Source: Gluconacetobacter dulcium
GTDB taxonomy: Bacteria; Pseudomonadota; Alphaproteobacteria; Acetobacterales; Acetobacteraceae
DNA: 64,000 nt
Assembly (NCBI RefSeq): GCF_014174165.1
Contig: NZ_JABEQN010000001.1
Location: forward strand, 62,001 to 126,000
Direction: 5' to 3'
The notes under the pieces were generated by a model. It saw only the letters and a program-made list of their open reading frames with translations, did no database searches and was not told the origin of the DNA. The number at the start of each line of letters is the position of its first letter. The stretch's first letter is position 1. Shown here one piece after another: positions 19,022-27,249 of this stretch. A program made the translations under genes and the position numbers.

Positions 19022-20704
19022 TCAGGTCCGGTAACGGGCGGAAATGGCCAGAAGCTGGTGCGAGAGGCTGCCCAGATTGCTGGCCGAGGCTTCCAGGTTG
19101 CGGGTTCCCGCCGCCGTCTGCTGGCTGGCCTGGCGGATGCTCTGCAACGCGGTCATCACCTGCTCGATGCCGATCTGCTGCTGGTTGGTCGAGGCCACGA
19201 TCTGCTGGAAGGCATTCACCCCTTCCTCAATGCCGCCGGTCATCCGCTCGATGGTGCGATAGGCGATGTCGGTCCGCTCCTTGCCGGCGGAAACACGCTT
19301 CACCGCCTCTTCCGTCAGCATCACCGAGGTATTGATGCCGCGCTGGATGTCGCCCAGGATCGAACGCACATGCTGGGTGGCATCGCGCGACTGGTCGGCC
19401 AGAATCTTCATCTCGGCCGCGACCACGGCGAACGACCGACCGTGCTCGCCCGCGGCAGCGGCCTCGATGGCCGCATTCAGCGCCAGCAGGTGCGAGCGTT
19501 CCGAAAGATCGTTGACGGCGGTGATGATCTCGCTGATCGCATCCGTCCGCTCCGACAGCGCGACGATGTTCGACGCCACGGCCTCGGCGCCTTCCTGCGT
19601 GCGCTCCATGGCCCGCGCGGTCTCCTCCACCGCCTCCAGCCCGCTGGCCGAACTATGGACGATGGTTTCGGCCGACGAGATCACCTCCCGCGCCCGCTTG
19701 CTGATCTGCGCGCCGGAATGGGTGATCTGGTCCACCGTCGCCGCCGTCTCCTGCACCGCCGCGAACTGTTCCTCCACGCTCGCCGCCTGCTGCTGGGCGG
19801 AGGCGCGGATATCGGCCACCGCCGCGTCGAGGTTGCGCGTGGCGTCGCGGCTCTGCTGCGCGATCTCGCGCAGGCCGTCGATCATCCGGTTCAGGCCGCT
19901 GGCCAGCCGTTCGAACTCGTCCCGTCCCCCGCCGGACCCGCCGCCCGCCACATGGGTGGACAGGTCCCCCTGCCCCACCAGTTCCATCACCCGCATCAGC
20001 GCCGCCAGCGGCGCCAGGATCGAGCGCCGGGTCCAGAAGGTCACGATCAGCGCCACGATCACCGCCACCGTCAGCCCCAGGATCAGCGACCGGCGGCTGA
20101 ATTCATATAGTGCGCTGCTCTGCGTCTCCCCGGCCTGCACCCCGCCATCCAGCGTGGTTCCGGCCTCGGAGATCAGCCGGTCGATAGTCTGGTCGCGCGT
20201 GTCCGAACGCGCCGATTGCTGGCGCACCGCGCCATCGTCGCCCTGCCGGATCGCCGCGAACAGGTCCGATACCGCCTCGGCATTCTGCCGCGCCTGGTCC
20301 AGCGCCTCGCGCAGGCGGGTCGAAATGGTGGCGAACATGGCGCGCCGCGCGTCGATCCGCGCCTCGTCGTCGGCCTGGCTGGCGGCGGCCAGCGCCTGCA
20401 CCAGCGTGTCCTCGGCCTGCCGGTCGATCCCGGTCCAGTCCGCGATCGCGGCATCCAGCTTCGCCGGCTCCTTCTGGTAATCCCGCGCGTAATAATGCGA
20501 CAGGATCGACAGCCGCCGCGCGACCAGATCGTTCTCCAGCACCCGCAGATGGTTCAGGTGCCGATAGACCAGCAGGTCGCGGGTCACGATCACCGTCATC
20601 TCGTCGCGGACATTGCGGATCTGCCCCAGCGCATAGACGCCGATCGACACCATCAGCATCACACCGACCAGAAACCCGAACAGAAGACGATTGGCGATTG
20701 TCAC
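19022..20704 (-). CDS. methyl-accepting chemotaxis protein
   Basis: Transmembrane chemoreceptor of 560 aa. TM1 is LLFGFLVGVMLMVSIGVYAL near residues 7-26. A ~175-residue periplasmic helical module of the four-helix-bundle type follows, then TM2 (SLILGLTVAVIVALIVTFW, ~205-225), a HAMP domain, and the signalling domain whose hairpin tip contains AGEHGRSFAVVAAEMKILAD. The start is GTG with GGAG upstream, six bases after the preceding cheW. The C-terminus has no CheR-binding pentapeptide (xWxxF). It is the only receptor in the operon and so the likely dedicated input for this CheA. The ligand is unknown. Confidence 0.95.
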   Translation of the reverse strand: MTIANRLLFGFLVGVMLMVSIGVYALGQIRNVRDEMTVIVTRDLLVYRHLNHLRVLENDLVARRLSILSHYYARDYQKEPAKLDAAIADWTGIDRQAEDTLVQALAAASQADDEARIDARRAMFATISTRLREALDQARQNAEAVSDLFAAIRQGDDGAVRQQSARSDTRDQTIDRLISEAGTTLDGGVQAGETQSSALYEFSRRSLILGLTVAVIVALIVTFWTRRSILAPLAALMRVMELVGQGDLSTHVAGGGSGGGRDEFERLASGLNRMIDGLREIAQQSRDATRNLDAAVADIRASAQQQAASVEEQFAAVQETAATVDQITHSGAQISKRAREVISSAETIVHSSASGLEAVEETARAMERTQEGAEAVASNIVALSERTDAISEIITAVNDLSERSHLLALNAAIEAAAAGEHGRSFAVVAAEMKILADQSRDATQHVRSILGDIQRGINTSVMLTEEAVKRVSAGKERTDIAYRTIERMTGGIEEGVNAFQQIVASTNQQQIGIEQVMTALQSIRQASQQTAAGTRNLEASASNLGSLSHQLLAISARYRT

Positions 20705-20710
20705 GACAGG

Positions 20711-21256
20711 TCAGACTCCGAATGAACGCGCGGCAAACAGGCGGGCAGGATCGAGTACCGCAACCAGCCGCCCGTCCGGCAGGGCCGCCATCGGGTGACC
20801 GGGCACGGAAACGGCGGCAGGCGCATCCACAACATCGTCCACGCCCAGCGTCCGCCCGGCCAGCAGCGCGATCCGCGCCACCGGCAGGCCGGCCACCGGG
20901 CGCAGCAACGCCATCGCCCCCGCATGATCCATCGGCGCCCCGCCCAGCAGAACCGACAGATCCATCACTGTATACAGATGGCCGACATGGCCAAACACAC
21001 CCCGCACCGCCGCCGGGCAGTCCGGGCGCCTGGGCATGGCGCTCCAGGCCGGTTCGGTCATGCGCAGCACATGATGCAGGTCGATGGCATGGCCCTGCCC
21101 GCCCACATCCAGGATCACCGCCGCGCGCCGCCCCGCATCGTCGCTCGGCGCCTGCCCGCGCGCGGCCAGCAGCCGCGCCCGCTCCGCCATCACCCGGCGG
21201 GCATAGCCCTCCGCGCCCCCGGCGGCACCCTCGCATGCCGCGTTCGGCGTGGGCAT
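20711..21256 (-). CDS. cheW: CheW-like adaptor protein (second copy)
   Basis: A 181-aa CheW-domain protein. An unusual N-terminal extension of about 45 residues (Ala/Arg-rich, YARRVMAERARLLAARG) resembles the N-terminus of WspD-type adaptors. The CheW fold follows: RAAVILDVGGQGHAIDLHHVLRM, RGVFGHVGHLYTVMDLSVLLG and VDDVVDAPAAV. It should link the receptor to CheA. It lies 14 bases after cheR and 6 before the receptor gene. Two cheW genes flanking cheR is a hallmark of Wsp- and Che3-type systems. Sequence similarity to canonical CheW is modest, so the exact partner is inferred from position. Confidence 0.87.
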   Translation of the reverse strand: MPTPNAACEGAAGGAEGYARRVMAERARLLAARGQAPSDDAGRRAAVILDVGGQGHAIDLHHVLRMTEPAWSAMPRRPDCPAAVRGVFGHVGHLYTVMDLSVLLGGAPMDHAGAMALLRPVAGLPVARIALLAGRTLGVDDVVDAPAAVSVPGHPMAALPDGRLVAVLDPARLFAARSFGV

Positions 21257-21270
21257 GAAGCCGCGACCGT

Positions 21271-22659
21271 TCAGAACACGCTCCGCGCCAGCAGCAACGG
21301 CGCGGCCTCAGCCATGTCGTCGCCATCCCCGCCAACCAGCCGCAGCAACCCGGCAACCGTCAGGCCATCCCCATCGGGGACCGGCGCGGCGGGCGGCAGA
21401 CGGTGCAGCAGGGCACGCGCCTGCCGCATCATCCGTTCGGCCTCGTCCACCTGCCCGGCATCCCGCAGCAGCCGGGCGAGATGGACATGCGCCATGATGT
21501 GCGCGCGATCCAGGTAAAGCGTGCGCCGGAACTCCTCCCCGGCGGCCCCGGCATCCTCCGCCAGCACGGCGGAGAGAAAATGCAGCCCCGCATCCAGCGG
21601 ATGCAGCGCCAGCGCCGCGCCGCAGCAGGCCCGCGCCTCGGCCACCGCCCCGCGATCGGCCAGCGCCCGCACCTCCGCCCGCGCCAGCCCCGCATCCGCG
21701 CGGGCAACGATATCGCGCGCAGGCTCCCGCGCCGGCGGGCGCGGCACCGGCACGCCAGGCCGTGGATCGGGCGACCGGGAGAGCACGCAGCGGCGCGGCG
21801 CGACCGGCCCCTGGCGAGAGCCCGCCACCCGAAACGCCACCGTGCCGCTAAACGTCACCGTTTCCAGAACGCCGCCGCACTCGCCGATCGGGTCCGAATG
21901 GCCCAGCAGCAGCCACCCCGGCGGCGACAGCCGGCCCGCCAGCGCCCGCATCAGGTCCAGCGCCTGCGTCTCCTCGAAATAAAGCAGCACGTTGCGGCAG
22001 AGGATCAGGTCGAACGGCCCCGCCGGCCCCCCGCCCGAAGGCAGGTCCATGATGTTTCCGTATTCAAAGCGCACCATCCGGCGAAACACGTCGCGCAGAA
22101 CCCAGTGCCGCCCGCACGCGGCGGGGCGAAACCATTGCCGCCGTTCCGAGACACCGACATCGCGCAGCGACCACGCGCCATATTCGGCGGCACGCGCCCG
22201 CTCCAGCGCCTGTTCGCTGATATCGGTACCCAGGATCTCGACGGTCCAGTCCTGCTCGCCCCGCGTCCGCAGCAGGCGCCGCATCAGGATGGCCAGCGAA
22301 TACGGCTCGGCACCGTTGGAACAGCCCACGCTCCAGATCCGGATCGTGCGCACCGGGCGCAGCCGGGCGATCAAATCGGGCAGGATCGTGCGTTCCAGCG
22401 CATGGAACTGCTCGGCATAGCGGAAGAAGAACGTCTCGCCGATCGTCACGGCCGATTCCAGCGCCCGCCACTCGGCCTCGCCCGCCGCATCGTCCGAAAG
22501 CCGCGACAGGTAATCCATCGGCTCGGCGCAGCCGCACGCCTCCATGCGCCGCCGCAGCACCATTTCCAGCAGGTCCATCTTGTCGGCGTAATAATGCAGC
22601 CCGGTCCGCGCGACGATCCGGGTGGCCAGCCGTTCGAGGGCACGCTGCCGGTCAGCCAT
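21271..22659 (-). CDS. cheR: CheR receptor methyltransferase with C-terminal TPR-like extension
   Basis: SAM-dependent glutamate methyltransferase for the chemoreceptor, 462 aa. Residues 1-70 are the CheR N-terminal helical domain. The catalytic domain follows, with ESAVTIGETFFFRY, the SAM motif WSVGCSNGAEPYSLAI, ILGTDISEQALERAR and FDLILCRNVLLYFE, to about residue 260. The C-terminal ~140 residues are Ala/Arg/Leu-rich helical repeats (ALALHPLDAGLHFLSAVLAE..., LYLDRAHIMAHVHLARLL) that look like tetratricopeptide repeats, as in WspC. The ATG at 22659 overlaps the end of the upstream cheW by eight bases; a GTG six bases earlier is also in frame. Confidence 0.94.
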   Translation of the reverse strand: MADRQRALERLATRIVARTGLHYYADKMDLLEMVLRRRMEACGCAEPMDYLSRLSDDAAGEAEWRALESAVTIGETFFFRYAEQFHALERTILPDLIARLRPVRTIRIWSVGCSNGAEPYSLAILMRRLLRTRGEQDWTVEILGTDISEQALERARAAEYGAWSLRDVGVSERRQWFRPAACGRHWVLRDVFRRMVRFEYGNIMDLPSGGGPAGPFDLILCRNVLLYFEETQALDLMRALAGRLSPPGWLLLGHSDPIGECGGVLETVTFSGTVAFRVAGSRQGPVAPRRCVLSRSPDPRPGVPVPRPPAREPARDIVARADAGLARAEVRALADRGAVAEARACCGAALALHPLDAGLHFLSAVLAEDAGAAGEEFRRTLYLDRAHIMAHVHLARLLRDAGQVDEAERMMRQARALLHRLPPAAPVPDGDGLTVAGLLRLVGGDGDDMAEAAPLLLARSVF

Positions 22660-23161
22660 CCGCACGCTCCCACAGGGCGTCGCGCAATGCCGTGTCCAGC
22701 GCCAGGGACTCGATCCGCCGCCGCTCGCGCTCCATCAGCAGCCGATCCGGGTCCATCAGCAAGGCGGTCATTCCTCCGGCCAGTTCGACTTCCCCCGTCA
22801 GCCAGCCGCCGGCCGGCACGCCCTCGGCGGGCAACGCCGTCACGGCCCCCGCCATCTGCCGCACATCCAGCACGCTATCGACCATGAAGGCCACTCTCAC
22901 CCCTTCGGCCGGGCCGCAGAGCAGCAGCGGCCGATACAGCATCGCGTCAACCTCCGGCACGCTCCAGCTCCGCAGGCCGAGCAACGCCGCAAGGTCGATC
23001 GCCACCACCCGTTCGGCACCCAGGCGAAAAAATCCCAGCACCGGCGCGGGGGTCCCGGCCGGGCGGACAAGCGCCGGCATGGACATGCATTCCCGCACCG
23101 CGGGCGCGGGCAGGCCATAGCACGTATCCACAAGACGGAAGATGACGACGGCCACTGACAC
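22652..23161 (-). CDS. cheW: CheW-like adaptor protein (first copy)
   Basis: A 169-aa single CheW domain at the head of the chemosensory operon: VVIFRLVDTCYGLPAPAVRECM, VLGFFRLGAERVVAIDLAALLGL and VAFMVDSVLDVRQMAGAVTAL. It should bridge CheA and the receptor; in Wsp-like systems one of the two adaptors is more closely tied to the methyltransferase. The start is GTG at 23161 with GGAAGG upstream; a second GTG lies two codons later. The operon promoter should lie in the 170-base gap toward the divergent gene at 23332. Confidence 0.9.
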   Translation of the reverse strand: MSVAVVIFRLVDTCYGLPAPAVRECMSMPALVRPAGTPAPVLGFFRLGAERVVAIDLAALLGLRSWSVPEVDAMLYRPLLLCGPAEGVRVAFMVDSVLDVRQMAGAVTALPAEGVPAGGWLTGEVELAGGMTALLMDPDRLLMERERRRIESLALDTALRDALWERADG

Positions 23162-23331
23162 GGGGCTTTGCTGCCTTCCATCCGAGCCGGTCCGGCAATG
23201 CCTTTCCGGCGCGTTTCCTGCCTCCTTTTCTCCCCGAAGATTGCATTTAATACAAGTGACGGCTACCTCCGGCAGGGATGCGTTCCCGGCAGATCGGGCG
23301 CGCCGCAGCCGCCGCCGGAGATCCGACCGTC

Positions 23332-23742
23332 ATGGACAGTTTCAATTCGGACCGCGCCACCGACCGGTTCCTCCCGCCCCGCGCGGAAGGACCGTCGCGC
23401 TTCCCCATCGCCCGCATCGCGCGTGTAGCGATCTGCGCCGTCTTTTACGGGCTTTTCTATTTCGTCCAGCAGGTCACGGAACTCCTGGCCCCGCTGGTGC
23501 TGATCCTGGGCGTGGGCTGGAGCGCGCTCCCGCATATCGTCGGCGCCATCGGCACCAGCGCCGCCGCCGCCGACCCGCAGACGCGCGACATCGTCACCCA
23601 CGTCGCCGGCACCATCCCGCATCAGATCGTCATCGGGTCGCATATCGTCACGGCCGCTTCGCTGGTCACTGACGGGCTTCTGATGATGGCGGCGGCCGCC
23701 CTCTGCGCCACGCTCGCCGCCGTCGCGGCGCGCGAGATGTGA
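23332..23742 (+). CDS. small membrane protein, DUF4389-like
   Basis: A 136-aa protein with two predicted membrane segments: RVAICAVFYGLFYFVQQVTELLAPLVLILGVGW, and near the C-terminus LLMMAAAALCATLAAVAA. The first segment resembles DUF4389-type membrane proteins, but the match is by eye and weak. The ATG at 23332 is preceded by GGAG; an ATG at 23278 is in frame but reads Arg/Ala-rich sequence. It is divergent from the che operon and lies 25 bases before ftsE on the same strand, so it may be read with ftsEX. Confidence 0.55.
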   Translation: MDSFNSDRATDRFLPPRAEGPSRFPIARIARVAICAVFYGLFYFVQQVTELLAPLVLILGVGWSALPHIVGAIGTSAAAADPQTRDIVTHVAGTIPHQIVIGSHIVTAASLVTDGLLMMAAAALCATLAAVAAREM

Positions 23743-23767
23743 CGCCGATCCTGCCCGCCCCTCTCCC

Positions 23768-24448
23768 GTGATCCGGCTCCGCGACGTCGGTTTCCGCTAC
23801 GATGCCCCAGGCGCCTCCGGCGCCTCGGCGCCGATCGCCCTGCGCCAGATCTCCTTCGCGGTGCCGCAGGGCGGTTTCCGCTGGCTGCTCGGCCCGTCGG
23901 GGGCCGGCAAATCCAGCCTGCTGCGCCTGCTGGCCCTGGGCGCGCGCCCGACCGCCGGCACGCTGGAAATCCTGGGCAGCAATATCGGCCATGCCAGCCG
24001 CGCCGCGCTGGCCCGGCTGCGGCGGCGCATCGGCATCGTGCATCAGGATTTCCGCCTCCTGCCCGACCTGCCGGTCTTCGACAACATCGCCCTCCCCCTG
24101 CGCCTGCAACGCCGGCCGGAAGACGAAGTGCGCGACGAAGTCCACGCCATCCTCGACTGGGTCGGCCTCGCGTCCCGCGCCACCGCCCTGCCGCCCCAGC
24201 TTTCCGGCGGCGAACAGCAGCGCGTGGCCATCGCCCGCGCCGTGATCCACCGCCCGGCCCTGATGCTGGCCGACGAACCCACCAACGCATTGGACGAACT
24301 CCAGGCCAACCGGCTGATGGAACTGTTCCGCGACCTGTCCGGCCTGGGCACCACGATCCTGGTCGCCACCCATAACGAGTCCCTGATCCGCCGCTACCCG
24401 GCCCATGAGCTGGAACTGGCCCAGGGCAGGCTGGTGCGCGATGGCTGA
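23768..24448 (+). CDS. ftsE: FtsE, cell-division ABC ATPase
   Basis: ATPase of the FtsEX complex, which couples divisome assembly to activation of peptidoglycan hydrolases at the septum. The 226-aa protein has Walker [13 protein letters not shown], the Q-loop [21 protein letters not shown] (the FtsE-typical version), signature [15 protein letters not shown], Walker [14 protein letters not shown] and the switch His in VATHNESLI. The start is GTG at 23768. The last eight bases overlap ftsX, so the two subunits are coupled. Confidence 0.95.
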   Translation: MIRLRDVGFRYDAPGASGASAPIALRQISFAVPQGGFRWLLGPSGAGKSSLLRLLALGARPTAGTLEILGSNIGHASRAALARLRRRIGIVHQDFRLLPDLPVFDNIALPLRLQRRPEDEVRDEVHAILDWVGLASRATALPPQLSGGEQQRVAIARAVIHRPALMLADEPTNALDELQANRLMELFRDLSGLGTTILVATHNESLIRRYPAHELELAQGRLVRDG

Positions 24449-25436
24449 ACGCGCGCACCAGACCGGCTTTTTCACCCGCTGGAACCAGGCCCGGCGCGCC
24501 GACGGGCTGGCCCTGCGCCGCGCCCTGCCCGACCGGCTGCTGCCCCTGCTGGTGGCGGCCATGGCCGTGCTGGCGGCCCTGGCGCTGGCCGGCGCCACGG
24601 GCGCGCAGATCCTCTCCGCCCGCTGGTCCAGCGGCGCCGCAGCGATGCTGACCGTCCAGGTCCCCGATCCCGACGCACCGACAGCGGCAAAAACCCCCAC
24701 CACCCCGCTGACCCGCTCCGACGCCGTGCTGGCCGCCCTCGCCGACACCCCCGGCGCCGCGCGCGTCCACCGGCTGGACAAGGCGGAGCTGGACGCCCTG
24801 CTGGCCCCCTGGCTGGGCCGCGACAACGATTTCGCCCTCACCCTGCCCGCGATCATCGAACTGCATCTGGCCACCGGCCCCATCGAAGACGCCGGCGCGC
24901 TGGCCCGGCGGCTGGCGGCCATCGCCCCCGGCACGCTGGTCGAGCGCAACGCCGAATGGGGCGCGCGGCTGGGCCGGCTGGCCGACAGTCTGCATAGCTG
25001 CGCGCTGCTGGCGGTGGCGATCGTGGCCGGAATCGCGGTGGTGCTGATCATGGCCACCACCCGCGCCGGGCTGGCGGCGCGCCGCATGCCGATCGAACTG
25101 ATCCACGCCATGGGCGCCACCGACGGCTACATCGCCGGGCGCTTCGCCCGCCGGACGGCCCTGCTGGCCTTCATCGGCGGCCTGGCCGGCAGCGTGCTGG
25201 CGCTGCCGCTCCTGGTGCTGCTGTCCCACGTCGCCGCCCCCTTCGCGACCGCAGCCCCCCTTCCCCCATCGGCCGCGATGGCGGCGGCGGACTGGGCGAC
25301 GCGCGCCCACATGCTGCTCGACACATTGCCCCCGCCCCTGGTCGCCACCCTGCTGGCCCTGGCACCGGCGGCGGCGCTGATCGGCTGGCTGACCACCCAG
25401 GCCACGGTGCGCGCCTGGCTGCGAACCCTGCCATAA
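24441..25436 (+). CDS. ftsX: FtsX, cell-division ABC permease-like subunit
   Basis: Membrane partner of FtsE, 331 aa. It has the four-TM FtsX layout: a cytoplasmic N-terminus, TM1 (LLPLLVAAMAVLAALALAGATG), a periplasmic domain of ~120 residues that in relatives contacts hydrolase activators, then three membrane segments (LLAVAIVAGIAVVLIMATT, TALLAFIGGLAGSVLALPLLVLLS, ATLLALAPAAALIGWLT). The ATG at 24441 overlaps the ftsE stop as ATGGCTGA. Its stop overlaps the start of the next gene (TAATG). Confidence 0.93.
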   Translation: MAERAHQTGFFTRWNQARRADGLALRRALPDRLLPLLVAAMAVLAALALAGATGAQILSARWSSGAAAMLTVQVPDPDAPTAAKTPTTPLTRSDAVLAALADTPGAARVHRLDKAELDALLAPWLGRDNDFALTLPAIIELHLATGPIEDAGALARRLAAIAPGTLVERNAEWGARLGRLADSLHSCALLAVAIVAGIAVVLIMATTRAGLAARRMPIELIHAMGATDGYIAGRFARRTALLAFIGGLAGSVLALPLLVLLSHVAAPFATAAPLPPSAAMAAADWATRAHMLLDTLPPPLVATLLALAPAAALIGWLTTQATVRAWLRTLP

Positions 25437-26062
25437 TGAAACCGGACGACGGCGCGGCCAGACGCTTCCTTCTCGGCACGCTGGCGGGCCTGCTGGGCTG
25501 CATGCTCCTGTGGGGCGCGGGCTTCGCATGGTTCGTCCACGACGCGCTCACATCGCCTCTCCGCCCGCCGGTGGCGGATGGAATCGTCGCCCTGACCGGC
25601 GGACAGGGCCGCATCGAAGCCTCGCTGCGGCTGCTGGCCCAGGGGCAGGCCCGGCAATTGCTGATCTCCGGCGTCGCCCCCCACGCCACGACCGCCACCG
25701 TGGCCGGCGCGCTCCCACCCGACATGGCGGCCCGCCTGCCGGCGGGGCTCTGGCACCAGGTCACGCTGGGCCGGCACGCCACCTCCACCATCGGCAATGC
25801 CGACGAAACAGCGCAATGGGCGCGCGACAACGGCCTCCATTCGCTGATCGTGGTCACCGCCGGCTACCACATCCGCCGCGCGATGATGGAAATCCACCGC
25901 ACCCTGCCCGACGTGGCGCTCTACCCCTACGCGGTCCGCCCGCCAGCCCTGCAATCGCCGCTGCGCGGTTCCTCCGTGCGGCTGATGGCGACGGAATACG
26001 ACAAATGGCTGATGGCCAGCCTGGGCCTGGCCCGCAACATGACGACCAGGGCCCAGAACTGA
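25436..26062 (+). CDS. YdcF/SanA-family (DUF218) membrane-anchored protein
   Basis: A 208-aa protein with one N-terminal membrane anchor (FLLGTLAGLLGCMLLWGAGFAW) and a DUF218 domain: DGIVALTGGQGRIEASLRLL, LLISGV, the STIGNADETAQWA segment and LIVVTAGYHIRRAMMEI. Members of the SanA/ElyC/YdcF family affect envelope integrity and vancomycin sensitivity in enterobacteria; the biochemical activity is not settled. It overlaps the ftsX stop (TAATG), and ftsE-ftsX-ydcF-plsC is a recurrent alphaproteobacterial arrangement, which supports an envelope role. Confidence 0.85.
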   Translation: MKPDDGAARRFLLGTLAGLLGCMLLWGAGFAWFVHDALTSPLRPPVADGIVALTGGQGRIEASLRLLAQGQARQLLISGVAPHATTATVAGALPPDMAARLPAGLWHQVTLGRHATSTIGNADETAQWARDNGLHSLIVVTAGYHIRRAMMEIHRTLPDVALYPYAVRPPALQSPLRGSSVRLMATEYDKWLMASLGLARNMTTRAQN

Positions 26063-26173
26063 CGGCGACCAGTCCCGCGCCTTCGTACCCTTGTCTCCCG
26101 GCCGTTTTTCTGTTGTACGCGCCACGCCGCACGCATGCCGTGCCTCACCCGTCCGGAACGCCCCCCGCCCGCC

Positions 26174-26944
26174 ATGATTTTCGTCCGCACCTGCCTCTTC
26201 AATCTCTATTTCGTCCTGCTGACGATCGTGATGGGCATCGCGGCGATGCCGATCCGCGTGTTTGCCCGCCGCTACGCGCTGCCCTACGCCAAATTATGGA
26301 CGCGCCTTTCGCTGGCGGGACTATGCCGGATCTGCGGGATCACGATCGTCGTGACGGGACGCGAGCATGTGCCGAAGGGGCCGTGCCTGCTGGCGGCCCA
26401 ACATCAATCGGCCTTCGACGCCCTGGTCTGGATGAATCTGGTCGATCGTCCCGCCTATGTGATGAAGGAAGAACTGACACGTATCCCGCTCTTCGGGCCG
26501 ATGCTGCTCCTGGCAGGCATGATTCCAGTGCGTCGCGCCGACCGCGCCAAGGCGCTGCGGGCACTCCTGATCTCCACCGACCGATCCGTCGCGGACGGGC
26601 GCCAGATCGTGATCTTCCCCGAAGGTACCCGCGCCAGGGTCGGCGAGACGCGACGACTGCATCCCGGCATCGTCGCCATGGCCACCCATGCCGGCCTGCC
26701 CATCGTCCCGGCGGCGACCGATTCCGGCCTTCGCTGGTCACGCAGGGCCTTCGTCAAACGCCCCGGCCCCATCCATATCGCCATCGGCCCGGCACTCCCC
26801 GCCGATCTGGGCAAGGCCGGCATTCTCAGCGGAATCACAGCAGCGTGGCAGGACCTGTCCAACCAGTTCGACAGGACCGAGGGCACAAACAAGCCTGTGG
26901 ATAACTCTGTGGGCAGTCAAAGCGGTCATTCCATGAGCCTGTGA
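26174..26944 (+). CDS. plsC: 1-acyl-sn-glycerol-3-phosphate acyltransferase
   Basis: Membrane enzyme that acylates lysophosphatidic acid to phosphatidic acid. The 256-aa protein begins with a hydrophobic helix (FVRTCLFNLYFVLLTIVMGI). Acyltransferase motif I HxxxxD is in QHQSAFDALVW near residue 77; motif II in PLFGPMLLLAGMIPVRR; motif III FPEGTRAR near residue 155; motif IV GLPIVPAATDSG. The ATG at 26174 is chosen because the hydrophobic helix follows directly; an ATG at 26135 is in frame. A DnaA box lies inside its 3' end (26896-26904). Confidence 0.92.
   Translation: MIFVRTCLFNLYFVLLTIVMGIAAMPIRVFARRYALPYAKLWTRLSLAGLCRICGITIVVTGREHVPKGPCLLAAQHQSAFDALVWMNLVDRPAYVMKEELTRIPLFGPMLLLAGMIPVRRADRAKALRALLISTDRSVADGRQIVIFPEGTRARVGETRRLHPGIVAMATHAGLPIVPAATDSGLRWSRRAFVKRPGPIHIAIGPALPADLGKAGILSGITAAWQDLSNQFDRTEGTNKPVDNSVGSQSGHSMSL
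26896..26904 (-). promoter_or_regulatory. perfect DnaA box (first)
   Basis: TTATCCACA read on the minus strand, the consensus DnaA box, within the last codons of plsC. It is one of two exact copies 247 bases apart. Confidence 0.55.
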
Positions 26945-27142
26945 CTGTCCGTTTGCCCACCGCCGCGCATCCCTCTCCCGCCACCGGCCGCCACGCCGCG
27001 CTCCTCCGCGCAGGGCGGTGGAAAAACGCGTAATAACTTATTAAACTTACACCCGTTTTTAACATTCTCTCTTGACAGACCCGGCATGGCACCGGCCGGC
27101 GGCCTGCCCTGGCCCCGCGTCATGCACCCGGCTGCCCTTCAT

Positions 27143-27151
27143 TGTGGATAA
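27143..27151 (-). promoter_or_regulatory. perfect DnaA box (second)
   Basis: TTATCCACA on the minus strand, in the same orientation as the box at 26896-26904. It lies about 80 bases downstream of the AT-rich tract and 100 bases before the DUF2125 gene. Confidence 0.55.
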
Positions 27152-27160
27152 ATTTGCTCC

Positions 27161-27181
27161 CCCGCTCTTTTCCAGAGCGGG
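27161..27181. repeat. 8-bp stem hairpin near the DnaA box
   Basis: CCCGCTCT and AGAGCGGG form a perfect stem around a five-base loop. No T-run follows on either strand, so a simple terminator is unlikely. Confidence 0.45.
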
Positions 27182-27249
27182 TAATCACGTGAAACATTTG
27201 TGAATCAATCTGTTCCCGGCCTTCCGGAAAGTGCCCTATCAAGTACGGC

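Larger units (their letters stand above)
26945..27249. other. intergenic region with DnaA box and AT-rich tract; candidate replication or DnaA-regulated site
   Basis: A 305-base gap between plsC and the DUF2125 gene. It contains an AT-rich tract at about 27030-27066 (GTAATAACTTATTAAACTT followed by CGTTTTTAACA), unusual in this GC-rich sequence. A perfect DnaA box lies at 27143-27151 and a second box at 26896-26904 on the other side. A GC hairpin lies at 27161-27181. This combination is expected of an origin or a DnaA-controlled site, but two boxes are few for an origin. Confidence 0.4.

Noticed and set aside
11670-20110. Long plus-strand open frames opposite the kinase and chemosensory genes
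   Set aside because: Low-complexity His/Arg/Pro/Gln translations with no family resemblance, antisense to well-supported genes.
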